DNA from: Bacillota bacterium
GTDB taxonomy: Bacteria > Bacillota > DTU025
Assembly (NCBI GenBank): GCA_028709305.1
Contig: JAQVXE010000007.1
Coordinates: 1 to 47,684 of the forward strand
Length of the DNA stretch: 47,684 nt
Direction of reading: 5' to 3'
Shown: in pieces, positions 38,193-47,684 of the stretch
Layout of the letters: each line of letters opens with the position of its first letter
Position numbering within the stretch: position 1 is the first letter of the stretch
Notes under the pieces: generated by a model
The model's input: the letters and a program-made list of their open reading frames with translations, nothing else
Database searches by the model: none
Told to the model about the DNA's origin: nothing
Position numbers and translations under genes: made by a program

Positions 38193-39236
38193 CTACTCCT
38201 CATCAAGTGGAAAGACTGGCAGGATCACTGAGTGAAAGACCGCCTTGATGAATATCACTGCCAGTGGACCTGCTATGAAGCCTTTTGTGCCGAAGAGGCG
38301 AATTCCCACGTATACAGATATCAACGCTACAAGCGGATGAAGGCCGAGGTTCTCACCCATCACTTTTCCCTCGGCCATCTGTCGAATAATGGAGTTGACT
38401 GCCAATATGACAAGCAAACCCAATCCAAAGCCGAAGTGGCCCACTATGAAATGATACCCGGCCCATGGCAGAATCAGAAGAGAAGGGCCAATAACGGGCA
38501 GCAGATCGAGGACGGCACAGACCAACCCCAAAAGCCAAGAATAGTTGATGCCCATTATGGAGAAGCCGATTACCGTCATCACGCCTGTTATGCACATCAG
38601 CACAAGCCTCGACCTCAGATAGCCTACGAATCCGGAAAGGAGCTCACCTCTTACCTTGCGCGCCTGCTTTCGCCATGATCTCGGCATTATCCTGAGGAGA
38701 GCCTCAGAAAGCTTCATGTGATCACGGGAAATGAAGAATGTGGATATGACACTCAACATGAATACCAGTGTGAACTGGGGGAGGCCACCTATGAATGAAG
38801 CAACACCAGAGACTCCCACCTGAACGAGCTGAAGAAGCCTGTCTTGGTTGGCCCTAATCGCCTCGACGAGCGGAATCGGCAATCCTGCAAAGAAGTCCTC
38901 AGCCTTTGCTATTAGGTTGTCCAGAGCCTCGCCAAACGATCGGCTGAGGCCGCCCAGGTTCCGAGAAAGCTGATCGACTTCTCTGGCAATCTCAGTGACT
39001 CCCAGGGTCACAATCAACCCAAGCACGAGCGCGAGCACTACAAGGACTACTCCGACAGCAACTCCCCTGGAGATCCTGGGGCTCTTCTGTACGAGCCTAA
39101 CCGCAGGCTCTATCATGATAGCCAGGAAAAGGGCAACAACAAAGGGCGTGAACAGGGGAAGCAAGTACATGATCACCAAGTATGACCCCACGACGAGCGC
39201 CGAAAGGGACATAGCCGCCTTTGCACTGTTGTTCAC
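38193..39236 (-). CDS. AI-2E family transporter/permease (PerM-like)
   Basis: Polytopic; GINYSWLLGLVCAVLDLLPVIGPSLLILPWA, LGLHPLVALISVYVGIRLFGTKGFIAGPLAVI; GTG start proposed after GGAGGTGG. Confidence 0.88.
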   Translation of the reverse strand: MNNSAKAAMSLSALVVGSYLVIMYLLPLFTPFVVALFLAIMIEPAVRLVQKSPRISRGVAVGVVLVVLALVLGLIVTLGVTEIAREVDQLSRNLGGLSRSFGEALDNLIAKAEDFFAGLPIPLVEAIRANQDRLLQLVQVGVSGVASFIGGLPQFTLVFMLSVISTFFISRDHMKLSEALLRIMPRSWRKQARKVRGELLSGFVGYLRSRLVLMCITGVMTVIGFSIMGINYSWLLGLVCAVLDLLPVIGPSLLILPWAGYHFIVGHFGFGLGLLVILAVNSIIRQMAEGKVMGENLGLHPLVALISVYVGIRLFGTKGFIAGPLAVIFIKAVFHSVILPVFPLDEE

Positions 39237-39268
39237 ACAACCACCTCCGCGCACGCGCGTCTGCGGTG

Positions 39269-40081
39269 TTACAGCATTAGCCTCAAGTAATAGTATGCGA
39301 TCGGGCTGACGAAGAAGAAGCTGTCGAACCTGTCCAGCACGCCTCCGTGCCCCGGAAACATTTTTCCTGCATCCTTCACGCCTGCATCGCGTTTCATGCC
39401 GGATTCCGCCAGATCACCGATCTGGCTGCATGCGGCAATGAGGACCGCAAAAACGATGGCTTGCGGCCATCTCAGAGTATACCACAGGCCGGTATGCTCT
39501 CCCAACACCTTGTACGCGGCAGACCCAGCCACAGCCCAGACGAAGCCGCCTATTGAACCTTCCACGGTTTTGTTCGGCGACATACTTGGGGAAAGCTTGT
39601 GCCGTCCAAACGCTCTGCCAATGAAGAACGCACCCATATCAGTAAGCCATACGAGCACCAGCACCAGCAGCGCAAGGCCCAATCCGGCCTCGCCAAAGGC
39701 CCCCCTTATCAGGCAGAAACGACTCAGAGTCCACCCGCAGTAAACAACTCCGAACACCTCAAGGGCCGGCACAGCCATGGAGCCTGCAGGCGTAGCCCTG
39801 AAAACCTGCCTGCCAAGGGAAAAGGCTAGAACCAAAGCGAGCAGTGGACCGCCATACGCTCCATTGTATAAAACAGCGTCAACCACAAGCAGTGCAGACC
39901 CGACGGATATCACGGGCTGACTAGGAGTCCACGCTTTCGTCTGGCACATCCTAGCATACTCCACGCCGCCAATGACGGCTATGACTGCCGACACCACGGC
40001 CAGCGGAGCTCCTCCCATCCAGAGAACGAAGATGCCGATGGGCGCACCTATTAGGCCAACCAACACCCTTGCCCTCATCAT
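39269..40081 (-). CDS. cdsA: Phosphatidate cytidylyltransferase
   Basis: CdsA signature SQIGDLAESGMKRDAGVKDAGKMFPGHGGVLDRFDS. Confidence 0.95.
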   Translation of the reverse strand: MMRARVLVGLIGAPIGIFVLWMGGAPLAVVSAVIAVIGGVEYARMCQTKAWTPSQPVISVGSALLVVDAVLYNGAYGGPLLALVLAFSLGRQVFRATPAGSMAVPALEVFGVVYCGWTLSRFCLIRGAFGEAGLGLALLVLVLVWLTDMGAFFIGRAFGRHKLSPSMSPNKTVEGSIGGFVWAVAGSAAYKVLGEHTGLWYTLRWPQAIVFAVLIAACSQIGDLAESGMKRDAGVKDAGKMFPGHGGVLDRFDSFFFVSPIAYYYLRLML

Positions 40082-40809
40082 CCTCTTTCACCTCGACCGT
40101 CGTGAGGGCCGGATTCTAGGCCCCCGTATCTCCTACTCCTTGACTGGAAGAATTCGATGGCTTCGTCGAGATCCTCGGCACGAAAATCAGGCCATAGAAT
40201 GTCCATGACATAGATCTCAGAGTATGCAGCCTGCCAAAGCATGAAGTTGCTGATTCTGCTCTCGCCGCCGGTCCGTATGATCAGATCCGGATTGGGCTGC
40301 CCGGAAGTGGCCAGTCTGGAGGAGACCAGATCCTCGCCAATGTCTGACATGTCTATTCGCCCTTGGGCGACATCCTCGGCTATTTGGCGAGTGGCCGAAA
40401 CCACGTCCCATCTGCCCCCATAGTTCAGGGCAACGTTCACGGTTATCCTTGAACCGCCCGCTGTGATCTTCTCAGCTCCGGATACCACAGAACGAACCGG
40501 CCATGGGAGCCGACTTCTGTCGCCTATGATATTCAGTTTTGCTCCCGACCTGGCAAGCTCAGAGGATTCATTCCGGAAGAACTCCTCCATCAGCAAGAAC
40601 AAACCCTGCACTTCAGCAACGGGTCGCTTCCAGTTCTCTGTAGAGAATGCGAACAACGTAAGGTATTCCACACCTCTATCCCGTGCAGCTAGAACAGTCT
40701 TCTTGGCCACCTCTGTTCCAGCTCGGTGGCCATACAGGCGCGGCTTTCCCTGCTTCTCGGCCCACCTGCCGTTACCGTCCATTATGATTCCTATATGCGC
40801 TGGAAGCAA
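40078..40809 (-). CDS. uppS: Undecaprenyl diphosphate synthase (isoprenyl transferase)
   Basis: IGIIMDGNGRWAEKQGKPRLYGHRAG; LIIRTGGESRISNFMLWQAAYSEIY; TTG start. Confidence 0.95.
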   Translation of the reverse strand: MLPAHIGIIMDGNGRWAEKQGKPRLYGHRAGTEVAKKTVLAARDRGVEYLTLFAFSTENWKRPVAEVQGLFLLMEEFFRNESSELARSGAKLNIIGDRSRLPWPVRSVVSGAEKITAGGSRITVNVALNYGGRWDVVSATRQIAEDVAQGRIDMSDIGEDLVSSRLATSGQPNPDLIIRTGGESRISNFMLWQAAYSEIYVMDILWPDFRAEDLDEAIEFFQSRSRRYGGLESGPHDGRGERG

Positions 40810-40884
40810 AGGGGTTCCTCCCTTCAGAGCGACAGAAGTGACATGGTCCAGCGCTCTGTTGCGCCAGACGACACTGAAATCATA

Positions 40885-40915
40885 CTATAAACCCCCTCAG
40901 ATTGAGGGGGTTATA
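40885..40915 (-). terminator. Hairpin between frr and uppS
   Basis: CTATAACCCCCTC / GAGGGGGTTTATAG, about 13-bp stem with small loop. Confidence 0.55.
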
Positions 40916-40936
40916 GGCCTAGAGAACATGCACAGC

Positions 40937-41494
40937 CTACACCTGCATGATTTCGACTTCCTTCTCGGCCAGCATGTCGTCGATTTCTGCAATGTACTTA
41001 TCAGTCACTTTCTGGATCTCATCTTGCGCACGGCGTAGCTCGTCTTCGGTTATTGTGCCTTCCTTTTCAAGGGAGCGAACCTCGTCCATGGCATCACGCC
41101 TTACTCCCCTGATGTTGATGCGCTTCTCTTCAGCCATCTTACGCACTAGCTTAACCAATTCCCGTCGGCGTTCCTCTGTAAGGTGCGGAATGGCCATGCG
41201 TATGACATTCCCGTCGTTTGCAGGGACCAAACCGATGTCTGACTTCTGAATCGCCCTTTCAATCTGCCCCAGAACTGACTTGTCCCACGGCGTTACCACA
41301 AGCAAACGCGGTTCAGGCGCTGAGACACTGGCTATCTGCGTCAGAGGTGTCGGAGTATCGTAGTAATCTACTACTATCCTGTCGAGGATGGCTGGATTGG
41401 CACGCCCGGTGCGGACTCCAGCGAAATCTCGGCTCGTAGACTCGATCACTTCTTTCATCCGTTCCTCTGCCAGCTCTAGCTCGTCCTTGTACAC
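40937..41494 (-). CDS. frr: Ribosome recycling factor
   Basis: ESTSRDFAGVRTGRANPAILDRIVVDYYDTPTPL; GTG start with SD GGGAGGG preferred. Confidence 0.95.
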   Translation of the reverse strand: MYKDELELAEERMKEVIESTSRDFAGVRTGRANPAILDRIVVDYYDTPTPLTQIASVSAPEPRLLVVTPWDKSVLGQIERAIQKSDIGLVPANDGNVIRMAIPHLTEERRRELVKLVRKMAEEKRINIRGVRRDAMDEVRSLEKEGTITEDELRRAQDEIQKVTDKYIAEIDDMLAEKEVEIMQV

Positions 41495-41496
41495 AC

Positions 41497-42225
41497 CTAA
41501 TCCCTCCCAATCCACGTCCCAACTGGCTCACCCACTAATGCTCTTCTTATGTTGCCTTCGCGGAGCAAGTTGAAAACTACAATCGGTATTCCGTTTTCCA
41601 TGCAAAGCGAAGCTGCAGTGGAATCCATCACGCCAAGCTCCCGGCTGATTACGTCAATAAATGATAACTTCTTGTAGAAGGTAGCTTCCGGGTTCTTCAA
41701 CGGGTCAGAGTCGTATACTCCTTCGACCCTCTTTGCCATCAGAATCACATCCGCCTCTATCTCGGCCGCACGCAGCGCTGCTGCTGTGTCAGTGGAGAAG
41801 AACGGATTTCCAGTACCTGCCCCGAAGATCACGATCCTGCCCTTCTCCAGATGGCGTAGGGCTCTGCGACGTATGTAAGGTTCAGCTACCTCGCGCATCT
41901 CAATGGCTGTAAGCACTCGTGTCGGTATTCCGGTATCTTCGAGAGCTTCCTGCAATACTACGGAGTTGATGACGGTAGCAAGCATGCCTGCGTAATCTGC
42001 GCTGCTTCGATCCATGCCCATCTGACTGGCCTCAGCGCCCCGCCATATGTTTCCTCCGCCCACAACTATGGCCAGCTGCGCTCCTAAGGCATAGCCTTCG
42101 GCGACTTGGCCTGCAATCCATCTGACGGTGTCAATATCGACACCGGTTCCCCGTTGTCCCGCAAGCGCCTCACCAGACAGCTTCAGGACCACTCGGCTGT
42201 ACTTAGGCCTTTCCAAGATCGTCAC
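41497..42225 (-). CDS. pyrH: UMP kinase
   Basis: [52 protein letters not shown]; start codon choice (GTG 42225 vs TTG 42216) uncertain. Confidence 0.95.
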   Translation of the reverse strand: MTILERPKYSRVVLKLSGEALAGQRGTGVDIDTVRWIAGQVAEGYALGAQLAIVVGGGNIWRGAEASQMGMDRSSADYAGMLATVINSVVLQEALEDTGIPTRVLTAIEMREVAEPYIRRRALRHLEKGRIVIFGAGTGNPFFSTDTAAALRAAEIEADVILMAKRVEGVYDSDPLKNPEATFYKKLSFIDVISRELGVMDSTAASLCMENGIPIVVFNLLREGNIRRALVGEPVGTWIGRD

Positions 42226-42296
42226 TCCTCGTTGGATTCTATACGACCGTCCATTCTCCTCCTGTATTTGCTATTCAGACCATGATGGCTATGCAA

Positions 42297-42324
42297 AGGA
42301 GAGAACACGATTGTGTTCTCTCCT
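42297..42324 (-). terminator. Hairpin between tsf and pyrH
   Basis: Perfect 12-bp stem AGGAGAGAACAC-AATC-GTGTTCTCTCCT then TTTG on the minus strand. Confidence 0.7.
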
Positions 42325-42340
42325 CACTTGATTACCCTTA

Positions 42341-42940
42341 TCAGAGAGCCTCTCCGCGTTCAAATCGGGCAAATCTTCTCACTGTGATGTTCTCGCCCAA
42401 GAGCCCTATCGTCTCACGGATTAGGTCCTCCACTAATTTCTCCGGTTCACGGATAAATGGCTGATCCAAAAGGCAGATCTCCTGATAGAACTTGTCAAGC
42501 CTACCTTCTACGATCTTGTCCGCAATCTTCTCCGGCTTTCCCTCGTTAAGCGCCTGAGTTCGATATATCTGGCGCTCTTCTTCAATCACATCGCCGGGAA
42601 CTTCATCACGTGATACGTACAGAGGCCTAGACGCAGCCACCTGCATGGCGAGATCCCGCACCAAGGTGCGAAATTGGTCTGTCTTGGCAACAAAGTCCGT
42701 CTCGCAGTTTACCTCAATAAGCACGCCTATCCTACCACCCATGTGGATGTAGGAGTCGACCACACCCTCTGCGGTCTCTCTCCCGGCACGCTTTGATGCT
42801 GCAGCGAGGCCCTTTTCACGCAGGAATATGACGGCCTTGTCGAAATCGCCTCCGGTCTCAACAAGCGCCTTCTTGCAATCCATCATACCCGCGCCCGTAC
42901 GCTCACGAAGCTCCTTTACCATGGATGCAGTGATTTCCAT
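42341..42940 (-). CDS. tsf: Translation elongation factor Ts
   Basis: [38 protein letters not shown]. Confidence 0.96.
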   Translation of the reverse strand: MEITASMVKELRERTGAGMMDCKKALVETGGDFDKAVIFLREKGLAAASKRAGRETAEGVVDSYIHMGGRIGVLIEVNCETDFVAKTDQFRTLVRDLAMQVAASRPLYVSRDEVPGDVIEEERQIYRTQALNEGKPEKIADKIVEGRLDKFYQEICLLDQPFIREPEKLVEDLIRETIGLLGENITVRRFARFERGEAL

Positions 42941-42960
42941 TAGCAAATGTCCCCCCGCGT

Positions 42961-43761
42961 TTACTCAGCGTCCTCGTCAGTGTCGGCATCGCCAAACTCA
43001 TCAGACGCCTGGGATTCCCCGTTGTCATCATCTAGACTGCGCTCTTCATCGTACTCTTCTTCTGCCAGAGCCTGATCCAAGCCCTCGCGTCCTTCAATGG
43101 CTGCATCAGCCATCTTCGAAGTGAGAAGCCTCACAGCACGAATCGCGTCGTCGTTGCCTGGGATCACGTAGTCCACTTCATCAGGATCGCAGTTGGTGTC
43201 CACAATCGCAATGATCGGGATCTCAAGCCGCCTGGCTTCAGCGACTGCAATTCTCTCCTTGCGAGGATCTACAATGAACACTACGCTAGGAAGCTGCTTC
43301 ATGTCGCGTATCCCAGCCATGCGTTTCTGAAGTTTCGTCCTTTCGGCGACAAGCTTCTGCACTTCCTTCTTGGGAAGCGCGTCGAAGGTGCCGTCCTCTT
43401 CCATCTCCTCAAGCCTCTTCATCCACTCTACACGCTTACGCATAGTGGCGAAGTTGGTAAGCATCCCGCCTAGCCAGCGCTCGTTAACCCAGTACATCCC
43501 GCAACGCTGAGCTTCTTCAGAGATAGTATCACGAGCCTGCTTCTTTGTGCCCACGAAAAGCACTGAACCTCCGTCTTGCACAGTGTCAAGGACGAAGTTA
43601 TAGGCATCATCCAGTTTTCTTATCGTTTGCTGGAGGTCGATGATGTAGATGCCATTTCGCGAAGTGAAGATATACGGCTTCATTTTGGGATTCCAACGCC
43701 TCGTCTGGTGTCCAAAGTGCACACCAGCCTCAAGCAATTGTTTCATGGTTACTACTGCCAC
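42961..43761 (-). CDS. rpsB: 30S ribosomal protein S2 with acidic C-terminal tail
   Basis: [44 protein letters not shown] start (VAVVTMKQ) after GGAGGTGATTTGC; the ORF extension to 43830 is leader. Confidence 0.95.
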   Translation of the reverse strand: MAVVTMKQLLEAGVHFGHQTRRWNPKMKPYIFTSRNGIYIIDLQQTIRKLDDAYNFVLDTVQDGGSVLFVGTKKQARDTISEEAQRCGMYWVNERWLGGMLTNFATMRKRVEWMKRLEEMEEDGTFDALPKKEVQKLVAERTKLQKRMAGIRDMKQLPSVVFIVDPRKERIAVAEARRLEIPIIAIVDTNCDPDEVDYVIPGNDDAIRAVRLLTSKMADAAIEGREGLDQALAEEEYDEERSLDDDNGESQASDEFGDADTDEDAE

Positions 43762-43781
43762 GCAAATCACCTCCTCCCGCA

Positions 43782-43847
43782 GCGGTTTCCCCTCCAACCT
43801 CATCATCTTGGAGTTCCACCAGATGCACAACTTGCATCCGGCACCGC
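43782..43847 (-). promoter_or_regulatory. Predicted structured 5' leader of rpsB-tsf (three-way junction)
   Basis: Outer GCGGT/ACCGC, hairpins GATGCA/TGCATC and CTCCAA/TTGGAG between promoter and SD. Confidence 0.45.
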
Positions 43848-43886
43848 AACCCCAATCCGAAGGTCGTGTGTAGTCGCACAGCGGTT

Positions 43887-43915
43887 AGTATATCACACGC
43901 TGGAGCGCCCGACAA
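43887..43915 (-). promoter_or_regulatory. Sigma-A-type promoter for rpsB-tsf
   Basis: Minus strand TTGTCG-17 nt-TATACT with TGn extended -10. Confidence 0.65.
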
Positions 43916-44011
43916 GCGCGCCTGCTGCCATGCTGCCTGCTGCGGGGCAAGACCGCTACTGGATCCACTGCAACGGTCAATACTACGCTTTGCCCAGAGC
44001 CGCAGGCGCAG

Positions 44012-44803
44012 CTAACGAGCGCGCAACCTATCTAGTTCCTCGAACAACCTGTCATTGAGAACCCGGATGTATGTTCCCTTCATGCCAAGCGAACGCGACT
44101 CTATAACGCCAGCGCTCTCAAACTTGCGCAGCGCATTGACAATCACTGATCTGGTTATGCCCACTCTGTCTGCAATCTTCGATGCAACAAGAAGCCCTTC
44201 GTCGCCATCGAGTTCATCGAAGATGTGTTCAACTGCTTCCTGTTCAGAGTAGGAGAGCGTTTCCAGTGCCATCTGCACAGCCGCTCGTTTCCTGGCCTCT
44301 TCCTCTGCCTTTTCATTTTTGGATCTGTAGATTTCCATTCCTATGAATGTTGCGCCGTATTCGGTGAGCATTATGGCGTTCTCACCAAGCTCGCCATCGA
44401 TCTTTGAAAGAAGCAGCGTTCCGACGCGCTCGCCTCCTCCAATAATCGGCGTGATAGTTAGGCTGCATGACTCCGACCTTCCCAGCGTCTCGTCGCAGAG
44501 CATTTTCAAACCATCATTGGGCCTACGATTGACATCGGTTTCGAATACCTTGAGCAGCTCCTCATTGGCGCGCGGAGGTATGTATCCATTGTAGAGAAGC
44601 CCCGAGTCTGTGCCCTCAAAATCGTAATCAGCCAGATGGGCCAGCGAATGGCCTAGTATCTTGCCATTCTTCGCTATAACAAGAACCTGACTCTCTAACA
44701 CCTCTGCAAGCGTCTGGGCGATTTCCTCAAAACGCCCTGGATAACCTGGCCAATTCTGAATGAGCTTGCTTATTCTGCGCGTGCTCTCCAGTAGTGAGCT
44801 CAC
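44012..44803 (-). CDS. codY: GTP-sensing transcriptional pleiotropic repressor CodY
   Basis: GAF-like N-terminus plus wHTH VASKIADRVGITRSVIVNALRKFESAGVIESRSLGMKGTYIRVLND; GTG start VSSLLESTRRI with SD GAGGAGG. Confidence 0.96.
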   Translation of the reverse strand: MSSLLESTRRISKLIQNWPGYPGRFEEIAQTLAEVLESQVLVIAKNGKILGHSLAHLADYDFEGTDSGLLYNGYIPPRANEELLKVFETDVNRRPNDGLKMLCDETLGRSESCSLTITPIIGGGERVGTLLLSKIDGELGENAIMLTEYGATFIGMEIYRSKNEKAEEEARKRAAVQMALETLSYSEQEAVEHIFDELDGDEGLLVASKIADRVGITRSVIVNALRKFESAGVIESRSLGMKGTYIRVLNDRLFEELDRLRAR

Positions 44804-44872
44804 TTTTAGACCTCCTCTCACCGGCCACGGATGCTTCTCCGTGCGCTCCCAATTAGGAGCAAGTTATGCTCT

Positions 44873-44901
44873 TTTATATTGTCCAAACATTTAACTTTCA
44901 A
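44873..44901 (-). promoter_or_regulatory. Sigma-A-type promoter for codY
   Basis: Minus strand TTGAAA-17 nt-TATAAA in the hslU-codY gap; a GCTCC/GGAGC hairpin follows in the leader. Confidence 0.6.
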
Positions 44902-44922
44902 CACAGGAGCCAACGGCCGGAG

Positions 44923-46317
44923 CTAGAGAATATAGTCAGAGAGGTCGCTCTCAGTTACTAGCTGTTCCAATCTGGATCGCACATAGTCTGCATCGACTGT
45001 GACCTTGTCCGCTTCCTCCGGTGCATTGAACGATACGTCCTCAAGCACCTTCTCGAGAATGGTATGAAGCCTTCTGGCGCCGATGTTCTCGGTGCTAGAA
45101 TTTACATCATCTGCAATCCTGGCTATCTCCCGCACTCCATCCTCAGCAAACACGAGGTCAACTCCATCTGTAGCCAGAAGAGCGGCGTACTGCTTGATCA
45201 AGGCATTCTTCGGTTCTGTCAAGATTCTCACGAAATCGTCCCTGGCAAGGCTCGAAAGCTCCACCCTTATCGGGAATCTCCCTTGAAGCTCGGGAATAAG
45301 GTCAGAGGGCTTAGACATATGAAAAGCCCCTGCTGCGATAAAGAGTATATGACCTGTTTTGAGCGGTCCGTACTTCGTTTGAACCGTCGACCCCTCAACT
45401 ATGGGAAGAATATCTCTCTGAACACCTTCACGAGAGACATCTGGCCCTGCACCCTGTCCTTTTACAGCAATCTTGTCGAGTTCGTCGAGGAAGACTATTC
45501 CCGTCTGCTCTGCACGATCAATAGCCTCTTCGGCGACTTCATCCATGTCAATGAGCCTTGCGGCCTCCTCGGCAACAAGGATCTTGCGAGCCTCACGAAC
45601 CGGCAGTTTCCTTCGCCGACGGCGGCGAGGCAACATCTCACCCACGAGGTCTTGGAGGTTTATCCCCATCTCCTCCACGCCCGCCCCGGAGAAGATCTCT
45701 ATCATTCCTGCCTGCGAGTCATCGACCTCAATCTCAATAATGGCGTCTTCAAGCTCGCCCCTTCTCAATCGTTCCCTCGTTTCCTCCCTGCGCGCCCGCG
45801 CGCCGGCGAGCTTCGACTCGAAGGTCCGATCATCCTGGGGCTGCTGAACAGGCATGCCCAAGATGGCGGCAAACGGATTTGCCGGAGCGCAGTCGCGAGT
45901 GGGCAATGGCGCTAGGGCATCGAGCAGGCGCTCCTCACCGAGGATCCTCGCTTTCTCCTGCACCCCTACCATCTTCTCAGCCTTCACCATTCTTACCGAG
46001 GTCTCAGCAAGCTCACGCACTATGCTGTCAACATCTCTTCCGACATAGCCTACTTCAGTGAACTTCGTAGCCTCAACCTTGACGAAGGGGGCGTTTACCA
46101 GACGAGCCAACCTTCTGGCGATCTCCGTCTTGCCTACCCCAGTAGGGCCTATCATTAGGATGTTCTTGGGTATGATATCATCCTGCATCTCCAGACCCAG
46201 CGCAAGCCTACGTTGGCGGTTTCGCAGGGCGATAGCCACGGCCTTCTTGGCGGAGGCCTGACCTACAATGTACTTGTCGAGCTCGCGCACAATCACACGA
46301 GGAGTTAGGTCTTGCAT
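44923..46317 (-). CDS. hslU: ATP-dependent protease ATPase subunit HslU (ClpY)
   Basis: [41 protein letters not shown]. Confidence 0.96.
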   Translation of the reverse strand: MQDLTPRVIVRELDKYIVGQASAKKAVAIALRNRQRRLALGLEMQDDIIPKNILMIGPTGVGKTEIARRLARLVNAPFVKVEATKFTEVGYVGRDVDSIVRELAETSVRMVKAEKMVGVQEKARILGEERLLDALAPLPTRDCAPANPFAAILGMPVQQPQDDRTFESKLAGARARREETRERLRRGELEDAIIEIEVDDSQAGMIEIFSGAGVEEMGINLQDLVGEMLPRRRRRRKLPVREARKILVAEEAARLIDMDEVAEEAIDRAEQTGIVFLDELDKIAVKGQGAGPDVSREGVQRDILPIVEGSTVQTKYGPLKTGHILFIAAGAFHMSKPSDLIPELQGRFPIRVELSSLARDDFVRILTEPKNALIKQYAALLATDGVDLVFAEDGVREIARIADDVNSSTENIGARRLHTILEKVLEDVSFNAPEEADKVTVDADYVRSRLEQLVTESDLSDYIL

Positions 46318-46332
46318 AGCTACACCTCCTGA

Positions 46333-46878
46333 CTACAATTCCTCTATGTTGATCTGTCCATTAGTGTATATGCAGATCTCTGACGCGATCTCAAGGGACT
46401 CGCGCACTATCTCAGCAGCTCCAAGCTGAGTGTTCCTAAGGAGAGCCCTTGCAGCAGCCAGAGCATAGGGACCCCCGGAACCGACTGCAGTAACTGCGTC
46501 ATCCGGCTCGAGGACCTCACCATTGCCTGAAAGCAGGAGGATCCTGCATCCGTCGGTCACTATCATCATTGCCTCCAGCCTTCTGAGGACCCTGTCTGTC
46601 CGCCATTCTCTTCCGAGATCGCTCGCTGCCCGAACAAGATTGCCTTTGTATTCAGATAGCTTGCCTTCAAAACGCTCAAGAAGCGCCATCGAGTCAGAAG
46701 CCGAGCCGGCAAAACCCGCCAGCACATTCCAATCCGACAGTTTCCGGATCTTGCGGGCCCCATGCTTTACAACAGTATTGCCCAGCGTCACCTGGCCATC
46801 AGAACCCATGGCGCACTTGCCGTCACGAATGACTGCCACAACAGTGGTGCCCGTCATGTCCATCGATGATTGACTCAT
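46333..46878 (-). CDS. hslV: ATP-dependent protease peptidase subunit HslV (ClpQ)
   Basis: [51 protein letters not shown]. Confidence 0.95.
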   Translation of the reverse strand: MSQSSMDMTGTTVVAVIRDGKCAMGSDGQVTLGNTVVKHGARKIRKLSDWNVLAGFAGSASDSMALLERFEGKLSEYKGNLVRAASDLGREWRTDRVLRRLEAMMIVTDGCRILLLSGNGEVLEPDDAVTAVGSGGPYALAAARALLRNTQLGAAEIVRESLEIASEICIYTNGQINIEEL

Positions 46879-46912
46879 TCTATCTGAAGCCTCCTAATTG
46901 GTCGAAGGGAAT

Positions 46913-47684
46913 CTAGGCTCTTGGATGGGTCTTCTTGTATACCCTGTAAAGCCTCTCTCGAGACACACTGGTGTAGATCTGTGTAGTAGAAATATCGGCA
47001 TGGCCCAGCAGTTCTTGGACTGCACGCAAGTCTGCCCCCGAATCAGTAAGATGAGTCGCAAACGAGTGGCGCAGGGAATGTGGGGTTGCGGTGCGCGGAA
47101 GGCCCGCCTCCATCAGTCGCTTCTTCATCATCCTCTCCACCGAGCGGCCGGAGAGCCTACCCCCATTCCTATTCAAAAACAGAGCTACCTCTTGGGTATC
47201 TGACAAAAGCTCGGGACGGGCATCAAGAACGTAGTCATGAATAGCTTTCGCGGCCGGCCCTCCCACTGGAGCTATCCGTTCCTTGGCACCTTTGCCGAAA
47301 ACACGGACCGTTCCTGACGCTGAGCTATAATCCCCCAGATCCAGGCCCACCAGTTCCGACAACCTTATGCCTGAGGAATACAGCAATTCAAGAATTGCTC
47401 GGTCCCGCAAGGCAAGCGGAGAATCATTCCTGCAGACGGATATCAGGCGCTCAATCTCATCCTGCGCCAGGGTCCGAGGCAGCCGTCTGGGGCGCCGCAC
47501 CTGCGACATGGACACAGCCGGATTGCTGTCGATGACTCCCTCGCGCGCAAGAAACTTCAGATATGACCTTATGGCGCTCATCTTCCTTGCGACGCTACTG
47601 TGGCTCAGTCCTCGCGATTGCAGGGTCGCGAGGTACTTCCTGAGCGTAGTTAACCTATACGCATCAACCTCTGACGCCACAACC
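46913..47684 (-). CDS. xerC: Tyrosine recombinase XerC (5' end outside window)
   Basis: LYSSGIRLSELVGLDLGDY, HSLRHSFATHL, LLGHADISTTQIYTSVSRERL; upstream of hslVU-codY. Confidence 0.92.
   Translation of the reverse strand, partial: VVASEVDAYRLTTLRKYLATLQSRGLSHSSVARKMSAIRSYLKFLAREGVIDSNPAVSMSQVRRPRRLPRTLAQDEIERLISVCRNDSPLALRDRAILELLYSSGIRLSELVGLDLGDYSSASGTVRVFGKGAKERIAPVGGPAAKAIHDYVLDARPELLSDTQEVALFLNRNGGRLSGRSVERMMKKRLMEAGLPRTATPHSLRHSFATHLTDSGADLRAVQELLGHADISTTQIYTSVSRERLYRVYKKTHPRA

Noticed and set aside
42226-42300. Possible pyrH promoter TTGCAT-17-TAGCAA
   Set aside because: -10 match is poor; not strong enough to annotate.
43762-43830. N-terminal extension of rpsB ([23 protein letters not shown])
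   Set aside because: This is the 5' leader; a good SD and GTG start lie at 43761.
43921-43943. CCTGCTGCCATGCTGCCTGCTGC short repeats
   Set aside because: A few degenerate CTGC units in a GC-rich spacer; no array periodicity, not CRISPR or a VNTR.
45064-45915. 283-aa plus-strand ORF
   Set aside because: Antisense to hslU; composition of a shadow ORF.
46913-47684. XerC as a mobile-element integrase
   Set aside because: Located in the conserved xerC(codV)-hslV-hslU-codY operon; housekeeping dimer-resolution recombinase, no att sites or cargo.

Overview
This 47.7 kb window reads as a Bacillota-type (Firmicutes) chromosomal segment, almost entirely on the minus strand, made up of housekeeping operons. 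In transcription order from right to left: xerC(partial)-hslV-hslU-codY; rpsB-tsf-pyrH-frr-uppS-cdsA-(AI-2E family permease)-dxr-rseP-ispG-proS-(GT2 glycosyltransferase)-polC; rimP-nusA-rnpM(ylxR)-[ylxQ remnant?]-infB-ylxP-rbfA-nrnA-truB-ribF; rpsO-pnp; a fermentation operon buk2-ptb-buk1-ferredoxin-vor/kor alpha-beta-gamma; a BMP-type (nucleoside-like) ABC transporter; and rlmN-(small TM protein)-prpC-ftsW/rodA-pbpA-prkC(partial). The only confidently assigned plus-strand gene is a glutamate dehydrogenase. I saw no rRNA, tRNA, CRISPR array, phage or transposon. The most notable signals are: (1) a PolC replicative polymerase that lacks the proofreading exonuclease normally inserted in its PHP domain; (2) a 64-aa orphan TM protein at the FhaB position of an actinobacterial-like pstP-rodA-pbpA-pknB locus; (3) an apparently frameshifted, truncated ylxQ/L7Ae remnant between rnpM and infB; (4) two divergent butyrate kinases flanking one ptb in a 2-oxoacid:ferredoxin oxidoreductase operon, with an inverted repeat over the start region; (5) candidate structured leaders before rpsB and rimP-nusA. 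Nothing in the window is clearly a wholly new multi-gene system.
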